A stretch of DNA of 64,000 nucleotides from Ceratodon purpureus (taxonomy: Eukaryota > Streptophyta > Bryopsida > Pseudoditrichales > Ditrichaceae): the NCBI GenBank assembly GCA_014871385.1, contig CM026431.1, positions 8,991,964-9,055,963 of the forward strand. The letters are read 5' to 3'. Below the pieces are notes generated by a model that did no database searches, had not been told where the DNA came from, and saw only the letters and a list, made by a program, of their open reading frames with translations. Positions within the stretch are counted from its first letter, which is position 1; the number at the start of each line of letters is the position of its first letter. The translations under genes and the position numbers were made by a program. Shown here one piece after another: positions 24,204-35,967 of the stretch.

Positions 24204-25192
24204 TTGAGATCGGTGGGGAGGGGTAGAGGAAGAAGTTCTAGGGGTCGAGGTAGATGCGGGAGGGGGAGAGTAGAAGGTGACGAGGGTGAGAGGTTGGAGG
24301 GGATGCCAACGGTGACAGTGCCGAGAGGTAGGGGATTAGGAGGTGCTCGTGGGAGAGGTGAGTGCGGAAGAGGACGGGGTCGAGCCGTATCAGGAGATGT
24401 GGGGGTGGACTTAGCGGATGGGAGTATATTGATGAGCGAGAGGCCAGCAAGAGGGAGGGGTTCCCGTGGTGGAAGAGGACCGAGGGGTGGAAGAGGAAGA
24501 GGTGGCAGGGGACGTGGTCGGGGAGGAGCGGGAGCTGTGGGGGTTGACAAAATGAAGAGGCAGTCACAGAATTGAGCGAGAGGCCAACAAGAGGGAGAGG
24601 GTCACGGGGTGGAAGGGGACCAAGAGGCGGTAGAGCAGGGAGGGGCCAGAGAGGCGGACGACAAGGGAGTGGTCGCGGGGCGGACGCACATGAGACTCAT
24701 GAAGTCCCGGAGCTGCTACAAACTCCGCCTGGCTGGGCCCGACCGCAGATCGAAGTGGTGGCCCGGACCCCTCCAACACTACGTCGAAAGCTATGGAGTG
24801 ACGGGCAGGAAGACGAGGTATTGCCAAGGACCAACGAACCTCAAGGCTATGAAGGACGATACAGCCAGAATTACGGGGTCCAGTATGGCGGAGAATTAGG
24901 TGGTGACATGCATGAGCAGTCGTTCTCAGAGACAGAGTCTCCTGCATGGAGTGACGGCGGCAATTCAATGGAGGAAGAGGTGTACGGGGGCGAAGACTCT
25001 GACGGCAGCCGTGACTCGGGGCTTGTAGAGGAGACACAGGAGAACGACGAGGGACCGGTGTCGGAGCCTACAACAGCAGTCCCGAACGTAATTGTTGAAG
25101 GTGACGTCCAACCTCTTCCTCCTTGGTGGTCTGGCTTTTCCGATGCTTCAGAGGACGATGTAGACTGGGAGGGAGGTACGCAGACTTTGTAG
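24204..25192 (+). CDS. RGG-repeat and acidic segment, likely N-terminal part of the transposase
   Basis: Two frames together cover this stretch. 24204-24575 encodes RG/RGG-rich sequence including SERPARGRGSRGGRGPRGGR. A near copy, SERPTRGRGSRGGRGPRGGR, opens the second frame (24572-25192), so the RGG block is tandemly duplicated. The second frame continues into a Glu/Asp/Ser-rich acidic part ending DASEDDVDWEGG. Neither frame has an early ATG at the listed boundary (ATGs occur at 24303 and 24432). RGG boxes usually bind nucleic acids. The acidic character continues into the transposase frame, so I read these as one protein interrupted by frame changes or unresolved introns. Confidence 0.5.
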
Positions 25193-26862
25193 ATATAGAT
25201 GAGACCGACGACGAGGATGCTCTAGTCGACAATGCGTGGCTGCTGCGCGGGGAGATTGGGGTCTATGACAGCGACGAGGATTTGAGTTCGTGGGGTTTCA
25301 AAGAGCTCTACGATGACTTACAGTGGCAGAGCCATGACGTTGAGTTGTGTGCGATGGGGGATGACTTCAGCGGGCCAGCACCCGGGCCGACCAACCCCCC
25401 TACTGGCGCACCTGCTACAATTTACCCATGGGACTTCTTTGCCGAATTCTGGCCAGATGCTGTGCTCGACCGCATATGCCAATATACCAACATCCATGCT
25501 TCACAGCAAGACTACGATGTGAAGCACAAGTTTGAGACAAACGGAAGAGATCGTTGGCGGGTTCTAGGCCGTGGGGAGCTGAAGGCGTGGTTCGGCATCA
25601 CAATCTTGATGGGATTGAAACGTCTTCCCCAAGTCAGAGACTACTGGCAGCAGACGACCTTCTTCGGTTGCGACCTGATCAAGCGCACCATGTCAAGAGT
25701 TCGATTCGAAGACATCACCAGATGCATCCACTTGGTCAACAACGAAGAAGTGATCACTGATAGGACAGACCCCGGCCATGATCGTCTGGCAAAGACGCGG
25801 TGGTTGGTTGAGCACTTTGTTGAGCGGTCGAAAGCCTTGTACAACCCTGGCCTGCACCTCTGCATCGACGAGATTATGATTGCATATAAGGGGAAGTTCT
25901 GCCGGATTCGCCAGTACATGCGTGCAAAACCAGTGAAGTATGGAATCAAAGTTTGGTGTGTGTGTTCTTCGAAGAGCCGTTACATCTGGAATATCAACGT
26001 CTATCTTGGAAAAGGAGGAGAGCGCACTGTTAGTGGCACAGGACACGATGTTGTACTGGAACTGGTGAAAGGCCTTGAGCACAGAGGACACGTCTGTGTC
26101 ATGGATAACTATTTCACCGGAGTGGCGCTATTTGATACTCTTTTGAAGCACGGGTTCTACGCTACTGGCACGGTACGCACTGACCGAACTGGCTTGCCAT
26201 CGTCTCTCACAGGGCATACAAAAACCGACAAGGTGCCTCGCGGCACTCTATTCTGGAAGATGCACCGCTCTCGCCGCATGGCAGCAATATGCTGGTACGA
26301 CAACCGCCCTGTGTACCTGCTCTCGACACATTCAAATCCTTTGGGACCTGAGACTATATACTGCAAGCGATGGGTGAACAGTGTACGTGAACAGTACCCT
26401 ACATCTCCGATCCAGCTTGAGTATCAGGAGATGATGCGCGGTGTTGACATTGTCGACCAAGTGAGGACCGGCTACACGGTTCAACTCCGTTCGCATTGCT
26501 GGTGGCATCGCCTGATGTTGTTCGTCCTGGATTCTTCTCTAGGCAACGCCTATGTTATGTACAAGGAGTGGTCGGCAGCCTTAGGCGAGCACCCCATGAG
26601 CCGCCTGCACTTCCACTTCACCATCGCTAAATGGTGGATGAGTTTCTGCACCAACTATTCTCCTCGAACATTCTCTACTCGCACTGTGACTACACCGGGC
26701 GTGCATTATGCGACGCGGGCTGGACTTCGGCGCCAGTGCATAGTCTGCGGGAGAAAGCAGAACCGTTGTTGCCTCCAATACTCGGCAGCATTCATGTGCG
26801 ACGGCGAGTGCTTCTTACTGGTTCACTCCGATGCCCGTTGGGCTGCTCGTGCACGTCGCTAA
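25123..26862 (+). CDS. piggyBac transposase (DDE_Tnp_1_7 type)
   Basis: Cut-and-paste transposase for TTAA sites. The frame has 579 codons. An acidic start (residues 20-55) is followed by the RNase-H-like catalytic core: IYPWDFFAEFWPDAVLDRIC and GRGELKAWFGITILMGLKRL near 100-167, then the catalytic triad CIDEIM (Asp249), VCVMDNYFTG (Asp328) and MMRGVDIVDQ (Asp442). A C-terminal cysteine-rich domain (C539, C542, C549, C550, C559, C563) matches the piggyBac CRD. The frame opens without an ATG (TTG at 25123; first ATG codon is residue 78), so the true N-terminus comes from the upstream RGG/acidic segment by frameshift or splicing. The core is free of stops and keeps all catalytic residues. Confidence 0.9.
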   Translation: MVVWLFRCFRGRCRLGGRYADFVDIDETDDEDALVDNAWLLRGEIGVYDSDEDLSSWGFKELYDDLQWQSHDVELCAMGDDFSGPAPGPTNPPTGAPATIYPWDFFAEFWPDAVLDRICQYTNIHASQQDYDVKHKFETNGRDRWRVLGRGELKAWFGITILMGLKRLPQVRDYWQQTTFFGCDLIKRTMSRVRFEDITRCIHLVNNEEVITDRTDPGHDRLAKTRWLVEHFVERSKALYNPGLHLCIDEIMIAYKGKFCRIRQYMRAKPVKYGIKVWCVCSSKSRYIWNINVYLGKGGERTVSGTGHDVVLELVKGLEHRGHVCVMDNYFTGVALFDTLLKHGFYATGTVRTDRTGLPSSLTGHTKTDKVPRGTLFWKMHRSRRMAAICWYDNRPVYLLSTHSNPLGPETIYCKRWVNSVREQYPTSPIQLEYQEMMRGVDIVDQVRTGYTVQLRSHCWWHRLMLFVLDSSLGNAYVMYKEWSAALGEHPMSRLHFHFTIAKWWMSFCTNYSPRTFSTRTVTTPGVHYATRAGLRRQCIVCGRKQNRCCLQYSAAFMCDGECFLLVHSDARWAARARR

Positions 26863-28058
26863 TTCGTGGCGGTATTGGCTGGGCTGTAGATGCAGGTCTT
26901 GGGGAGTCACGAAGTTGGAGGGGATCTCTGATGGATGATGGAAGCGTTGATTCAAACCTCGGGCCATTGCGGTACTTGGCTTGGCTGTGGGGATAGGTGT
27001 CGTCCTTGTCAGTTGATGTGTGTAGTTTTTTTTAGCAAGTAGAGCTCGATGGGGTTTGAACTTTGAACTCTCGGATCTGGCCATGTTGTTTTCAGCTTGC
27101 ATGGTTTCATGAAATACAGTCTACTTGCGAGCACATACTGTCTGGGAGCCATTTGAATTTGTTCTGCGTGTGTTGAACTTTCCTTCATTGGCCTTGTTGT
27201 TGGCTGCTCTCTTCATGGCCGGACGTCCACTCTTGCTACTGGCTGCAATCACCGGTGGTTGATGGAGGGCGGGAAACACTTCACATGACATTCCCCAAGC
27301 GCGCCAAAACCCCATCGTCCTCTCCCACGAGTGACGTTAGTTGGTGACTTGTCACTCCTGACGACGGATCCCCGCCCAGTTTGGACCGTCAGGATTTCCT
27401 CATCGTCCGTGTAGCCCTCGGCCTGAGGCAGCAACCCGCCAGTTCACGGGGTGGGCAGCACCTCTCGTAGCCTTGGACTAATCCCCATCCCCATTTCTCT
27501 CACACAGAACCACCCTAGACCCTCATGTGCGTTGCCACTACTCCCGTGATCCATTTCACTCACAATTTTTTCCACCCACACCTCAGTGACATATCTGTGT
27601 ATCCACCGTTTGGATTGCCCTGAGACCTAGTTGATATTTTTCTACAGATTTCCAAAGAAATTAGAACTTGCACTCAAAAGTCAACAGTGATTGACCAGGG
27701 CTAGCACAGTATATATAGCTCTCACCAATTCGTGGCCAAGCTTCATATGTAGTACTCGAAGTGCTTTACATACTGAGCCAAAAAATTAAAAAAAAATTAA
27801 AAAATCTCAATGCTGCATGTGATCTCCCGAAGTTCGGGTACTCAATACCCAAAGTAACCAAAATTACCACCTTCCATTTTTACGTTATAATCTTCCAGAT
27901 TTGCCATGAACATTTTTTTTATTTTTATTTTTTTTCGGTAGCCAACCCCTTACTGCCTCATACGATACGGTTGGTCCACCTACATCTTCATTTTTTATTT
28001 CTCCATACACCCTCGACAGAGAAGATTCATAATTTCAGCACATGGTAAAAAAACAGGA

Positions 28059-28071
28059 TGACCTTTAGGGG
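28059..28071 (-). repeat. Right terminal inverted repeat of the piggyBac element
   Basis: On the minus strand it reads CCCCTAAAGGTCA and is followed on the plus strand by TTAA. Confidence 0.9.
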
Positions 28072-28075
28072 TTAA

Positions 28076-29462
28076 GCTTGAATTCAACTGCCAAATTGTA
28101 AGCTTCTGAATGAACCAGGAATCCCAAATTTTCAGTATGTAGCAGTAGTCAGTTAACATATACGCCGACCACCTTACCCAAAACTCTGATCATCTTGTTG
28201 CAAGTGAACCTTCATTGCAAATTAAATATGTCGTTGAAACTTGATACTTTGCTTGCAGCTACTTCGCAAGAGAGAACTGTGCGATGCTTTTGACACTTTA
28301 AAGGATACAATTTAAAAACCATATCCTAAATTCCAAACCTCAATTTCAACTGTGGCTTCCTCCCCGGACCCCACCAACAGAAAAACCCCCAACAAGAGAC
28401 AGGAAAGGAATCCTACGTGGACCCCAGAGACCAAACCACAGAAAGTGCATGCCACATCGCCACACTGCCAGTGCCACCTGGGAACCCGGTGGGCCAACCG
28501 CCACGTCACCCCTCAACCATCTGACGCAACCCTAACACACCGCCGGCCAACACCTCAAAACCCCCACACTACCCCCAATCCCACCACTATCTACCAATAC
28601 CTACAGAATCCCAGTCCAAAATCTACGAAACCCATCACCTCCGACCGCAGTAACGCCTTCAAGTACCCATCACCTGAGACCGAAATTCCTGTCTACGAAG
28701 GCTCCCAGAGTTGCCGAAGATTTGCCATGTCTCAGGGTTTAAGCCCGAGGCCACAGTGGCTTAACTTAGTGATCGCACCGTGCCGACCACGCGACGAGGA
28801 AGAGCCGTTCTGGTTACTTGGAAGATGCAGAGGTGATGTTCCATGGTTTGGAATTCATGTCACTGAATCGTCATCAGTTTGTTGGGAATGGGAGTTGTTG
28901 GAGTGGAATTGGTAATCAGTTTGTGAGCAGGGGTTAGTGTTGGCTCTGGAAGGTGGAGGAGGTGATGTGAGTGTGGGAATTTGAGGGCTGGAATATGGAG
29001 ATTTAGTTTTGAGTGAGTTCGTGGATTGGTTTTGAGTTGAGTGAGTGGGTGGATTTGGTTTAGTGGAGATCAGGATCCAAAGTGAAGTTGCAGGTTGGGC
29101 GATCTGGGTTTTGGAGATTGGGGAGTTGGTTTTGTGTGGAGGATTTTTGAGGTGTGGGAGTGGAGCATGAAGGCGTGGATTCTTATGTGAAGATGTGGAG
29201 CTTTATGTGAACGTGTGGAGCTCAGGATTGGAGTTTGTGTGAGTGGTGAAGGGGGACGGATTAGGGTTTTGGGTTCATTGTGTGAAGGGTTTCGTGGTTT
29301 GAGGGGGATTGTGGGTTGGGTTGATTTGCAACTGAAGGAGATGATTTGTAGCCATGGAGGAGAATTCTAGAAAGTGGTTGTGTTGAGAAGAGGAGATTGG
29401 TGGAGTTGGGTTGGGGAGGTTGATTTAAGGTGGTTCTAGTGGTAATTAGGGGAGTTTAGACC
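28076..29462 (+). other. Upstream region of the tafazzin-like gene
   Basis: C-rich then G/T-rich sequence without a convincing gene; probably promoter and 5' UTR. The open frame at 28352-28915 is proline/threonine-rich and has no domain features. Confidence 0.45.
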
Positions 29463-32400
29463 ATGGGGTCTGCACAGGAGGTGGGTGAGGTGCCGTCCAG
29501 ATGGGTGTCGTCACAGTGGGGGCAGAACATGCGTGCTATGCAAGTGCGGATCAAGAGTCGGTTTCGGATCGCCATGACATCTCGGAGATTGAGACAGAAG
29601 CCGAGGAGGCCAGGGTTGGTTTCAGGAGGGAGCCCTGCGTTGCGAGCAACGGCAACGGGTATTGTTGTGGCCCGTGTTTTCCAAGGGAATGTGATTTTTG
29701 CGCGAATGGCTCGCAACTTGGCTAAGCAGGAGTGGCAGAAGCGTGTCGGGTGGGTGTCGTCTCTTCGGCCAGCTGCGATTATTCCTTCCTCGGTTTCGTC
29801 GAGGTTTTGGTCGTTGCTGGGGTATTCTGCTGCAGGGGGTGCGTTGGTGGCTGCCGAGCAGCAGCACCAGGCGCCTGCGCAGGCGGAGGCTCTTGCCGTT
29901 GCGACGCCAGTGGGATCTGTACATGGGTCTGGGTCTCAGGAGGCCGTGTCTGCTAAAAGAGACGCTAAAAGAGCTAAGCTCAGTTATTACGAAGGTATTT
30001 AACAACGTATGCTATATGATGCCGAAGCTGGCTTATTAGTTTTTGTTATTTCGTTTTAGCCTTGTTTATTGCCGGTTATGACCGCATGGATTTTTGGTTA
30101 CATGTTGAGACGGACGTCATAATTTGGGATCACAATTTAGTGATTTCATGGTGGAAGGACAATATTCGTGATAAATGCATCTGTTGGTATGATACAGAAC
30201 TAGCCATTGCCCAGGCGAGTGACGAGTCATTATCGACTCAGATTGCTCAAGCAGTGATGTTGCCAGCAGTGGCAGGTGCTTGCCACGTATTCATGCATGG
30301 TCTTAATGTTACCGAGGTGCGTAACAGTCCTTACAACTTGATGGTCTGGTAGGATTACTGTTTTTAATTCTCAAGTTTACTTCATTGCTGAATATTTAAG
30401 TTGTAGGTTCATCAGTTTATCTAAAGTAATAGCTAGAGTATCTGAGGGAGTTCCTGTACACTCATCAAAGATGTTCACAATTCAAATGTAATCCATGTTC
30501 CGCTTGCGGATTTCCTTGAAGGTCTAAGTACACATCAAAGTATTGTTGTATGGATGGCCATTTCCCGTTTGTACAGGTTGTCAAGACTGTGGCGGCCACT
30601 TTTCGAGATGTTGAGGCTTAAAGTTTTTGTTTCTGATACAACTTCAATCTTTTTGCAGGTGTACGGGGTTGAGAAGTTAGAAGAGGCCATCAAGAACAGG
30701 CCTGAAGGACAATCACTCATTACGGTATGGCTTTGGGTGACTTGATGAGCAGCGTATCGGTCTCGTAATAGTTAGTTCATGTATTTAGAGTATATCTGCC
30801 CCTCTTGCTGCTTCTTTGTCTCCTTAAGGCGCTTATGGTCACAATTCGCTCGTGCTCTAGGGTACGTTCTACCATGATGCTTGTTTGTAAGAGGATCGTT
30901 AAATTTTGTGAGTTCCGTCTCAAGTGACAATCTTGATTCTCATCAGGTTTGCAATCACGTAGCCGCTATGGACGATCCTCTTGTAATGGCTGCACTGCTC
31001 CCACCCAGCTTGTTTCTCCAGCCAAAGAGTCTGAGATGGACACTCTGCGCTACTGACCGCTGCTTCACCAATGCTGCGTTCTCTGCCTTCTTCCGTAGCG
31101 TTAAAGTGTTACCCTTAAAGCGTGGAGCTGGTCTACAACAGGAGGTATTGTTGTGATCCTTTTGTGTGATTGGTTTCTTTCTGGATGTCGGAAGTTATCT
31201 CTTGGTTTGGAGATAATGTTGCCTTACCTATCCTCACATGACACCCAAAACGTTTGCCATAAATAAAGAATCAGGTGTTACGCTAATGTATTCCAGACCT
31301 CTAGAGAGTTCAGTGGTGTTTATTAAATTACTCTTATCATCCTAGTTTTTGCAATAATAAAGATAACGGTGTCTGCTGAATCCAGGGCATTGATATTGCG
31401 CTGTCTAAGCTCAGACGTGGCGATTGGGTTCACATCTTTCCAGAAGGTAGTCGTTCCCGAGATGGTGGTAAGACCATTGGGACGGTGAGGCGCGGTATTG
31501 GCAGGTAATTTATTTCTTGCTTTTGTGCCATTTATGTCGACGCTGTACGTCAGCAATTAAAGCATCATATGAACTACACACCAAATTTGTTTGCCATTTC
31601 CGCTAAGTATCACATTATCATACAGAGGAAATATTGATTCGTATCCAATTTCGTATTGCAGGCTTGTCACAGATGTTGAGAAAACTCCATTGGTGGTACC
31701 TTTTGTGCACACGGGAATGCAAGATTTGATGCCTGTTGGCAGCAAGTTTCCTAAAGTTTCCAAGAAGGTTGGTTTTGTGACCACATTGCATTTTACTTCA
31801 GCTAACTACCTTTTGCCTTCAGTTCTTGCGGCTCTATTTATACTTAAGGAGTACAGTATGGATCAATTCAGTACCGCAATTCTCAAGGCTCTTCCTACTA
31901 TTGTAGTAATATTGTAATCATGTTGCTATTATTCTATTGTTAATGAACCTAAATTCCGAAGATCTTATGTATAAATTTCAATCACTATGACGTTTAGGTG
32001 ATCTTAAGATGTGCTAACTTGGTCCTGTCTTACAAGTGCATAATTCTTGCGAATAATGGTTTTTTCTCAGGTATCTGTTTTGGTTGGAGATCCTATTGAG
32101 CTTGATGACCTCATCAAAGAGAGTACTGTGGAATTCGCTTCGAAGGCAGAATTGTATGACGCAATAGCAGTACGAGTTGGACAACGCATGCAAGTTATGA
32201 AAGAGGAGTTGGACCAATTAGTTGCAGTCCGGGAGCTCCAATTGGCTGCTGAGGAAGCAGAAAGGCATTATTCAATCGAGAAAGCTCAAAACCTTCTTCA
32301 ATATGTTGATTGGGAAGCCCAAGGTCATTTGCCTGAAAGTGATTCTGTTGTGAAGGAGCACTATTTAGATTACAGCTCAATTAGAAACAGTGATGCATTC

Positions 32401-32876
32401 GCTCAGATTTCTGGGGTTCACGAACAGCTATACAGAGGTAAAGCACTTCCATCAACAAGTTCTATCTCAAATATGTTTTGCCCATGTTGTAATCTCGATG
32501 GCCTGTTGTCTGTCTAGTCATATTGTCCAATTTTCTTTGGCAGTTTATTGTGTTGACATTTAGCTGCTTCTTTTGTTGGCTTGCGATTACAGCGGAGCAA
32601 ACAAACACGAGACAGGAGCTGAATGTTCCAGATCAGAAAATTTCTGAGTCTGAGATGGAGGAATTCTTTGAATTAGAGGATGATTGGGATCCTTTATCAA
32701 GGCCTTCTATCCTATCACGTGTTCGAGGATTTGTTGATACTCCCACGTTTCTGGGACTAGGCTTTGCTGCCCGTGGTTTCCTGAGCACCAGACGAGAGGA
32801 GGAAGGATCAGAGTTGAATATTGGCTGGCGGTATTTGAGACGACAGACATCGAAGCCCTTGAACCAAGTGAACTGA
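29463..32876 (+). CDS. TAZ: Tafazzin-like phospholipid-lysophospholipid acyltransferase
   Basis: Member of the glycerolipid acyltransferase (PlsC) family; tafazzin remodels cardiolipin acyl chains at mitochondrial membranes. Exons: 29463-29994, 30060-30316, 30659-30724, 30947-31144, 31386-31504, 31662-31767, 32071-32437, 32593-32876; phases close to 642 residues, longer than the roughly 450-residue plant relative I know. Motifs: CHVFMHGLN before VYGVEKLEEAI; the HX4D site NHVAAMDDP (His289, Asp294); RWTLCATDRCF; WVHIFPEGSRSRDGG (365-379) with Glu371; PFVHTGMQDLMPVG; and VLVGDPIELDDL. The C-terminal GFAARGFL is also shared with plant relatives. Exon 1 has a basic, Arg-rich segment (RIKSRFRIAMTSRR) like plant tafazzins. 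The ATG at 29463 is the first in that frame. The long exon 1-2 linker is the least certain part of the model. Confidence 0.88.
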
Positions 32877-34960
32877 GGTGCTTCCTGTGACTATTTCATG
32901 ATGCTTCCTTGCGTATCGACAGGAAACTGTGACCAGGGGCATGGTACGTGTTTGCGTGGTCAACTCCACCGTTCAAGTTTCCTGTCGATGTCTTGGTTGT
33001 TTCGTAACGACGGTCTTGTGACACGAGCACATTGATGATGGTAGGCAACGTTATATGCATAATGGCAGGCTTTTCTTACATAGAATGAGCTGGAGGACGA
33101 TGCTGTTTACACCATAGTGGTTTTTCATCACTAAATAACCTCTGATATGGCGAGTTTCTTCTGTAAAGAGGTCGTGGTGCACCCGAAGGATTTTACTGGT
33201 CGTCTCATGAACTTCAAGCTTGATATATCTGGAACATCAATCCGGATTGCTTTCCATACATTTTCGTCGAAACAACTTGGTATATATTCTTCATGGGGCA
33301 GGGACCTATGATCGAAGTACAAGACTTGTTGAATTTTCTTTTTGAGAGTAGATTAGCAAGGTTCTTGGCTAAGATATTATCTTAGGACTTGAAGAGAGTA
33401 TATTCTAGAGGTGCATGTAACTCATGGGCAACTTGGCATTGAACACCTCTGCCAACTATTAGCGTTGATTCTGGTGCTTCTTGTACATACAGCTCAGCAG
33501 GAGGTGACTGGCCTATTGGCAGGTGTGGTTTCGTTTTGTGCCCTGGTCTTCCGTTTTTAAAACAAACTATGGAGTTTATGGGCGGTCACAAGTGAACTCT
33601 CGTAGTGGTTTTACACTATACTTAACAACCTATCTGATTTAAGTTTACGTGCTTTTTCTACTTTCACTCGGCTTGGTTCACTGGGCTTGGGTTTGGATAT
33701 AAGTCAATGATGCTTAAACCTCAAGGCTGACAATCCACGATGATGGATGTGGATTAAGTTTTGTATGTCAGCTCCGGATGCGGTCGTCGGGCATAGTACA
33801 GAGTCATGAAGAAATTTTGTTTGATGAAGTGGTGCCGGAGCAGGGTGCAACAATTTGACTTGGCAGAAACTGACGAGAACGTAGATTATGACCAACGCAA
33901 CTTCGATGTTTTAGTTCAAGTCAATTTTTATAGAGCATGTTGGGTTGTCTTTCGATTCCTTCTTGGCATACTTCACAGCCAACACTCCTGAGGTTTTCTC
34001 TACATTGGGGAAGGACTCACAATTGTGCCACAATGTCACTCATGGCACACAAGTCAAGGTCTCCAATTTTTCTACACCACCTCAGTGTTATGGAAAACAT
34101 TCAAAGTATCCACTTCGCCTTGATACTCTATCCCAGACTCTGCAGTATTTTTTGCACATGCTGTAATTCAAAACAAAATCCAACTTCCCTCAGAATCAAA
34201 CTTGCAAACTCTCTGCTTGGTCAGTGTTTGCTGATTGATGAGATTGACATCTGAACGGGTGCAGATGCCCCACGATAGGCCAGGCAAGTGCGGGCACATT
34301 ATTTCCATCCGATAAAGCCAAGGGGTTCAATTATGGAATTTTGGAGCTCTTCCCCAGCACAGAGGACGAAGAGGAGGTGTTTGCGAGTGTGGAGCACATA
34401 GCCTGGCAGGCTACAAAACTTCGACCCATCGCTGGATCCTTACTCCTCGCAGACTTTCATGCAAATGTGTAGAGATTCATTCACGTTCATCGTAGGGACT
34501 TCCGGATTCATGCGGACCCTCCTGTCACTCACACGTGCGCATTTGATTTCCTCTCCAACCAGGTACTAATACAGTTCATCAGTTCATGACTAACTAAGAA
34601 CAACTCTCCTGTCTCATTAGGATCGTTTCATATAACAAATCCGGCCCAGCGCAAGAAATCCGCCCAAATCTTAGCATGTTTACACCCATGTCGGACGTCT
34701 ACAACATGAAATGATGCAGTCCTCTCGAAAACATCGACGTGCACAAGGTACAGGGAAACTCAACCAAGTTACTCAAGATGTGAAACAAAAGCATATCTCT
34801 CCAACGACCCGCACCATCCTAATCCGTCCTCTAGACAAATACACCCAAAAAATAAGAACGAAATGAAACGTTGACAGCAATAAGGTGAGAGTCCTCCCCG
34901 ACGAGGCTCGCTGATGTACAGACCTAGAAAAAATGCGCCAAGATGTACAACTTCCACTTC
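32877..34960. other. Intergenic DNA without a recognised gene
   Basis: After the tafazzin stop the first few hundred bases probably hold its 3' UTR. Short frames near 33131-33322 (-), 33806-34254 (+) and 34300-34460 (+) look protein-like in places but are broken and match nothing I can name; they may be decayed retroelement or gene fragments. Confidence 0.4.
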
Positions 34961-35029
34961 CCGCGAGTGACATATTGTGCACTGAAAGAGGACTCTGGGC
35001 GTAGTTCAGCAGCTAGCATGGCAACACTT

Positions 35030-35200
35030 TGAGCTGCGGCAGGGCCGGACGAAGAGGATTGACATGTGCAAAACGGAATGACACAAGCATATGTCCCATA
35101 CGCAATGAGGGGAGCAACGCCACCCCTGTCGAGTACAAACACCGGTGCCTCTCTCTCCACCTTTTCAAAGATGGGTACTGGGCACACACACCTGCATATC
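35030..35200. repeat. Dispersed repeat, copy 1 (truncated)
   Basis: Shares ATGTCCCATNCGCAATG, CCNTGTCGAGTACAAAC and GGGCACACACACC with the copies at 35968 and 36695. Similarity ends at about 35200, exactly where the hairpin at 35206 begins. Confidence 0.6.
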
Positions 35201-35205
35201 CTATG

Positions 35206-35312
35206 TTCTCAATTCTTTTAACGTATCAATTTGTTCTAGTTCTTGCCTCTCAAATGCACTCTGCATTAGAGGCAAGAACTAGAAGGAATTGATACGTTAG
35301 AAGAATTGAGAA
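35206..35312. ncRNA. Near-perfect 107-nt inverted repeat, possible MIRNA or siRNA hairpin
   Basis: The left arm starts TTCTCAATTCTTTTAACG and runs through TTCTAGTTCTTGCCTCT. The right arm is its reverse complement with about three mismatches and a two-base bulge, and the inner AATGCA/TGCATT pair leaves a loop of about three bases. Arms are about 51-53 bases. RNA from either strand would fold into an almost complete duplex. The fold is seen directly; that it is transcribed or processed is not shown. A foldback transposon fragment is the alternative. Confidence 0.55.
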
Positions 35313-35967
35313 GTTACTCTTTTCAAACCCATTGGCTTGAAAATTATGTTAGATAATAGATGTACAAAGACCAGTGCCTCTCACGGAATCAACGTTGAGC
35401 TTGTGCTTGTGTCCGGAGCACCTGGCAGAGCCATCCATGTCCTCGCATGCATGCTCAACGCTTCGAAACATTTTGCAGTTACTCCTGGTCTGGAAAACGA
35501 AGTCCTACGATATGATCTCCCCGACACCAAATTATTCAAGCTGCGCCAAACTTAAAGCCCACATTGTCCCCGACAGTGAGCCCGATCCACACCAAACCTG
35601 TGAACAGACACTCGACATTCAAGGTGAACGGCAGTAAACGATAACAACACCTCCCCTTGGCGTGATTACCGGTGTTCAAAACGAACAACTGCTCCAACGT
35701 GCTAAACAAACTACATACGTATGGGTGCATGCCGAAAATTTATTCAAGGGCTTGGGGAAATGAACAAGTTCAAGCGTTCACTGAAACAAGGAGACCACGT
35801 TACCCCCACCATCGCTGACATCGTAAACTTCTTAACAGGTGCCACACAAGAAATCTGAGCTCTAACTAGTGCCATTCAAAATTAGACATTAACGTCACAA
35901 ACTTCGCACACACACATAGCCTTGAACACACAGCTGAACAGTTTCCGAATTATCCAAAATTGAAATG

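Larger units (their letters stand above)
22741..28071 (+). mobile_element. piggyBac-like DNA transposon, complete, 5331 bp
   Basis: The element is flanked by TTAA on both sides (22737-22740 and 28072-28075), the hallmark of piggyBac insertion. Its ends are inverted repeats: left CCCTTAAAGGTCA, right (reverse complement) CCCCTAAAGGTCA, 12 of 13 matching. It encodes a piggyBac transposase (25123-26862) with its three catalytic Asp residues, plus upstream RGG-rich and acidic coding sequence. Two AATTCGTGGCCAAGCT copies lie subterminally (about 23044 and 27728), in direct orientation. The element sits between two host genes. Confidence 0.92.

Noticed and set aside
28352..28915. 187-codon plus-strand frame before the tafazzin-like gene
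   Set aside because: Composition follows C-rich upstream DNA, no domain, and it lies where the 5' UTR is expected.
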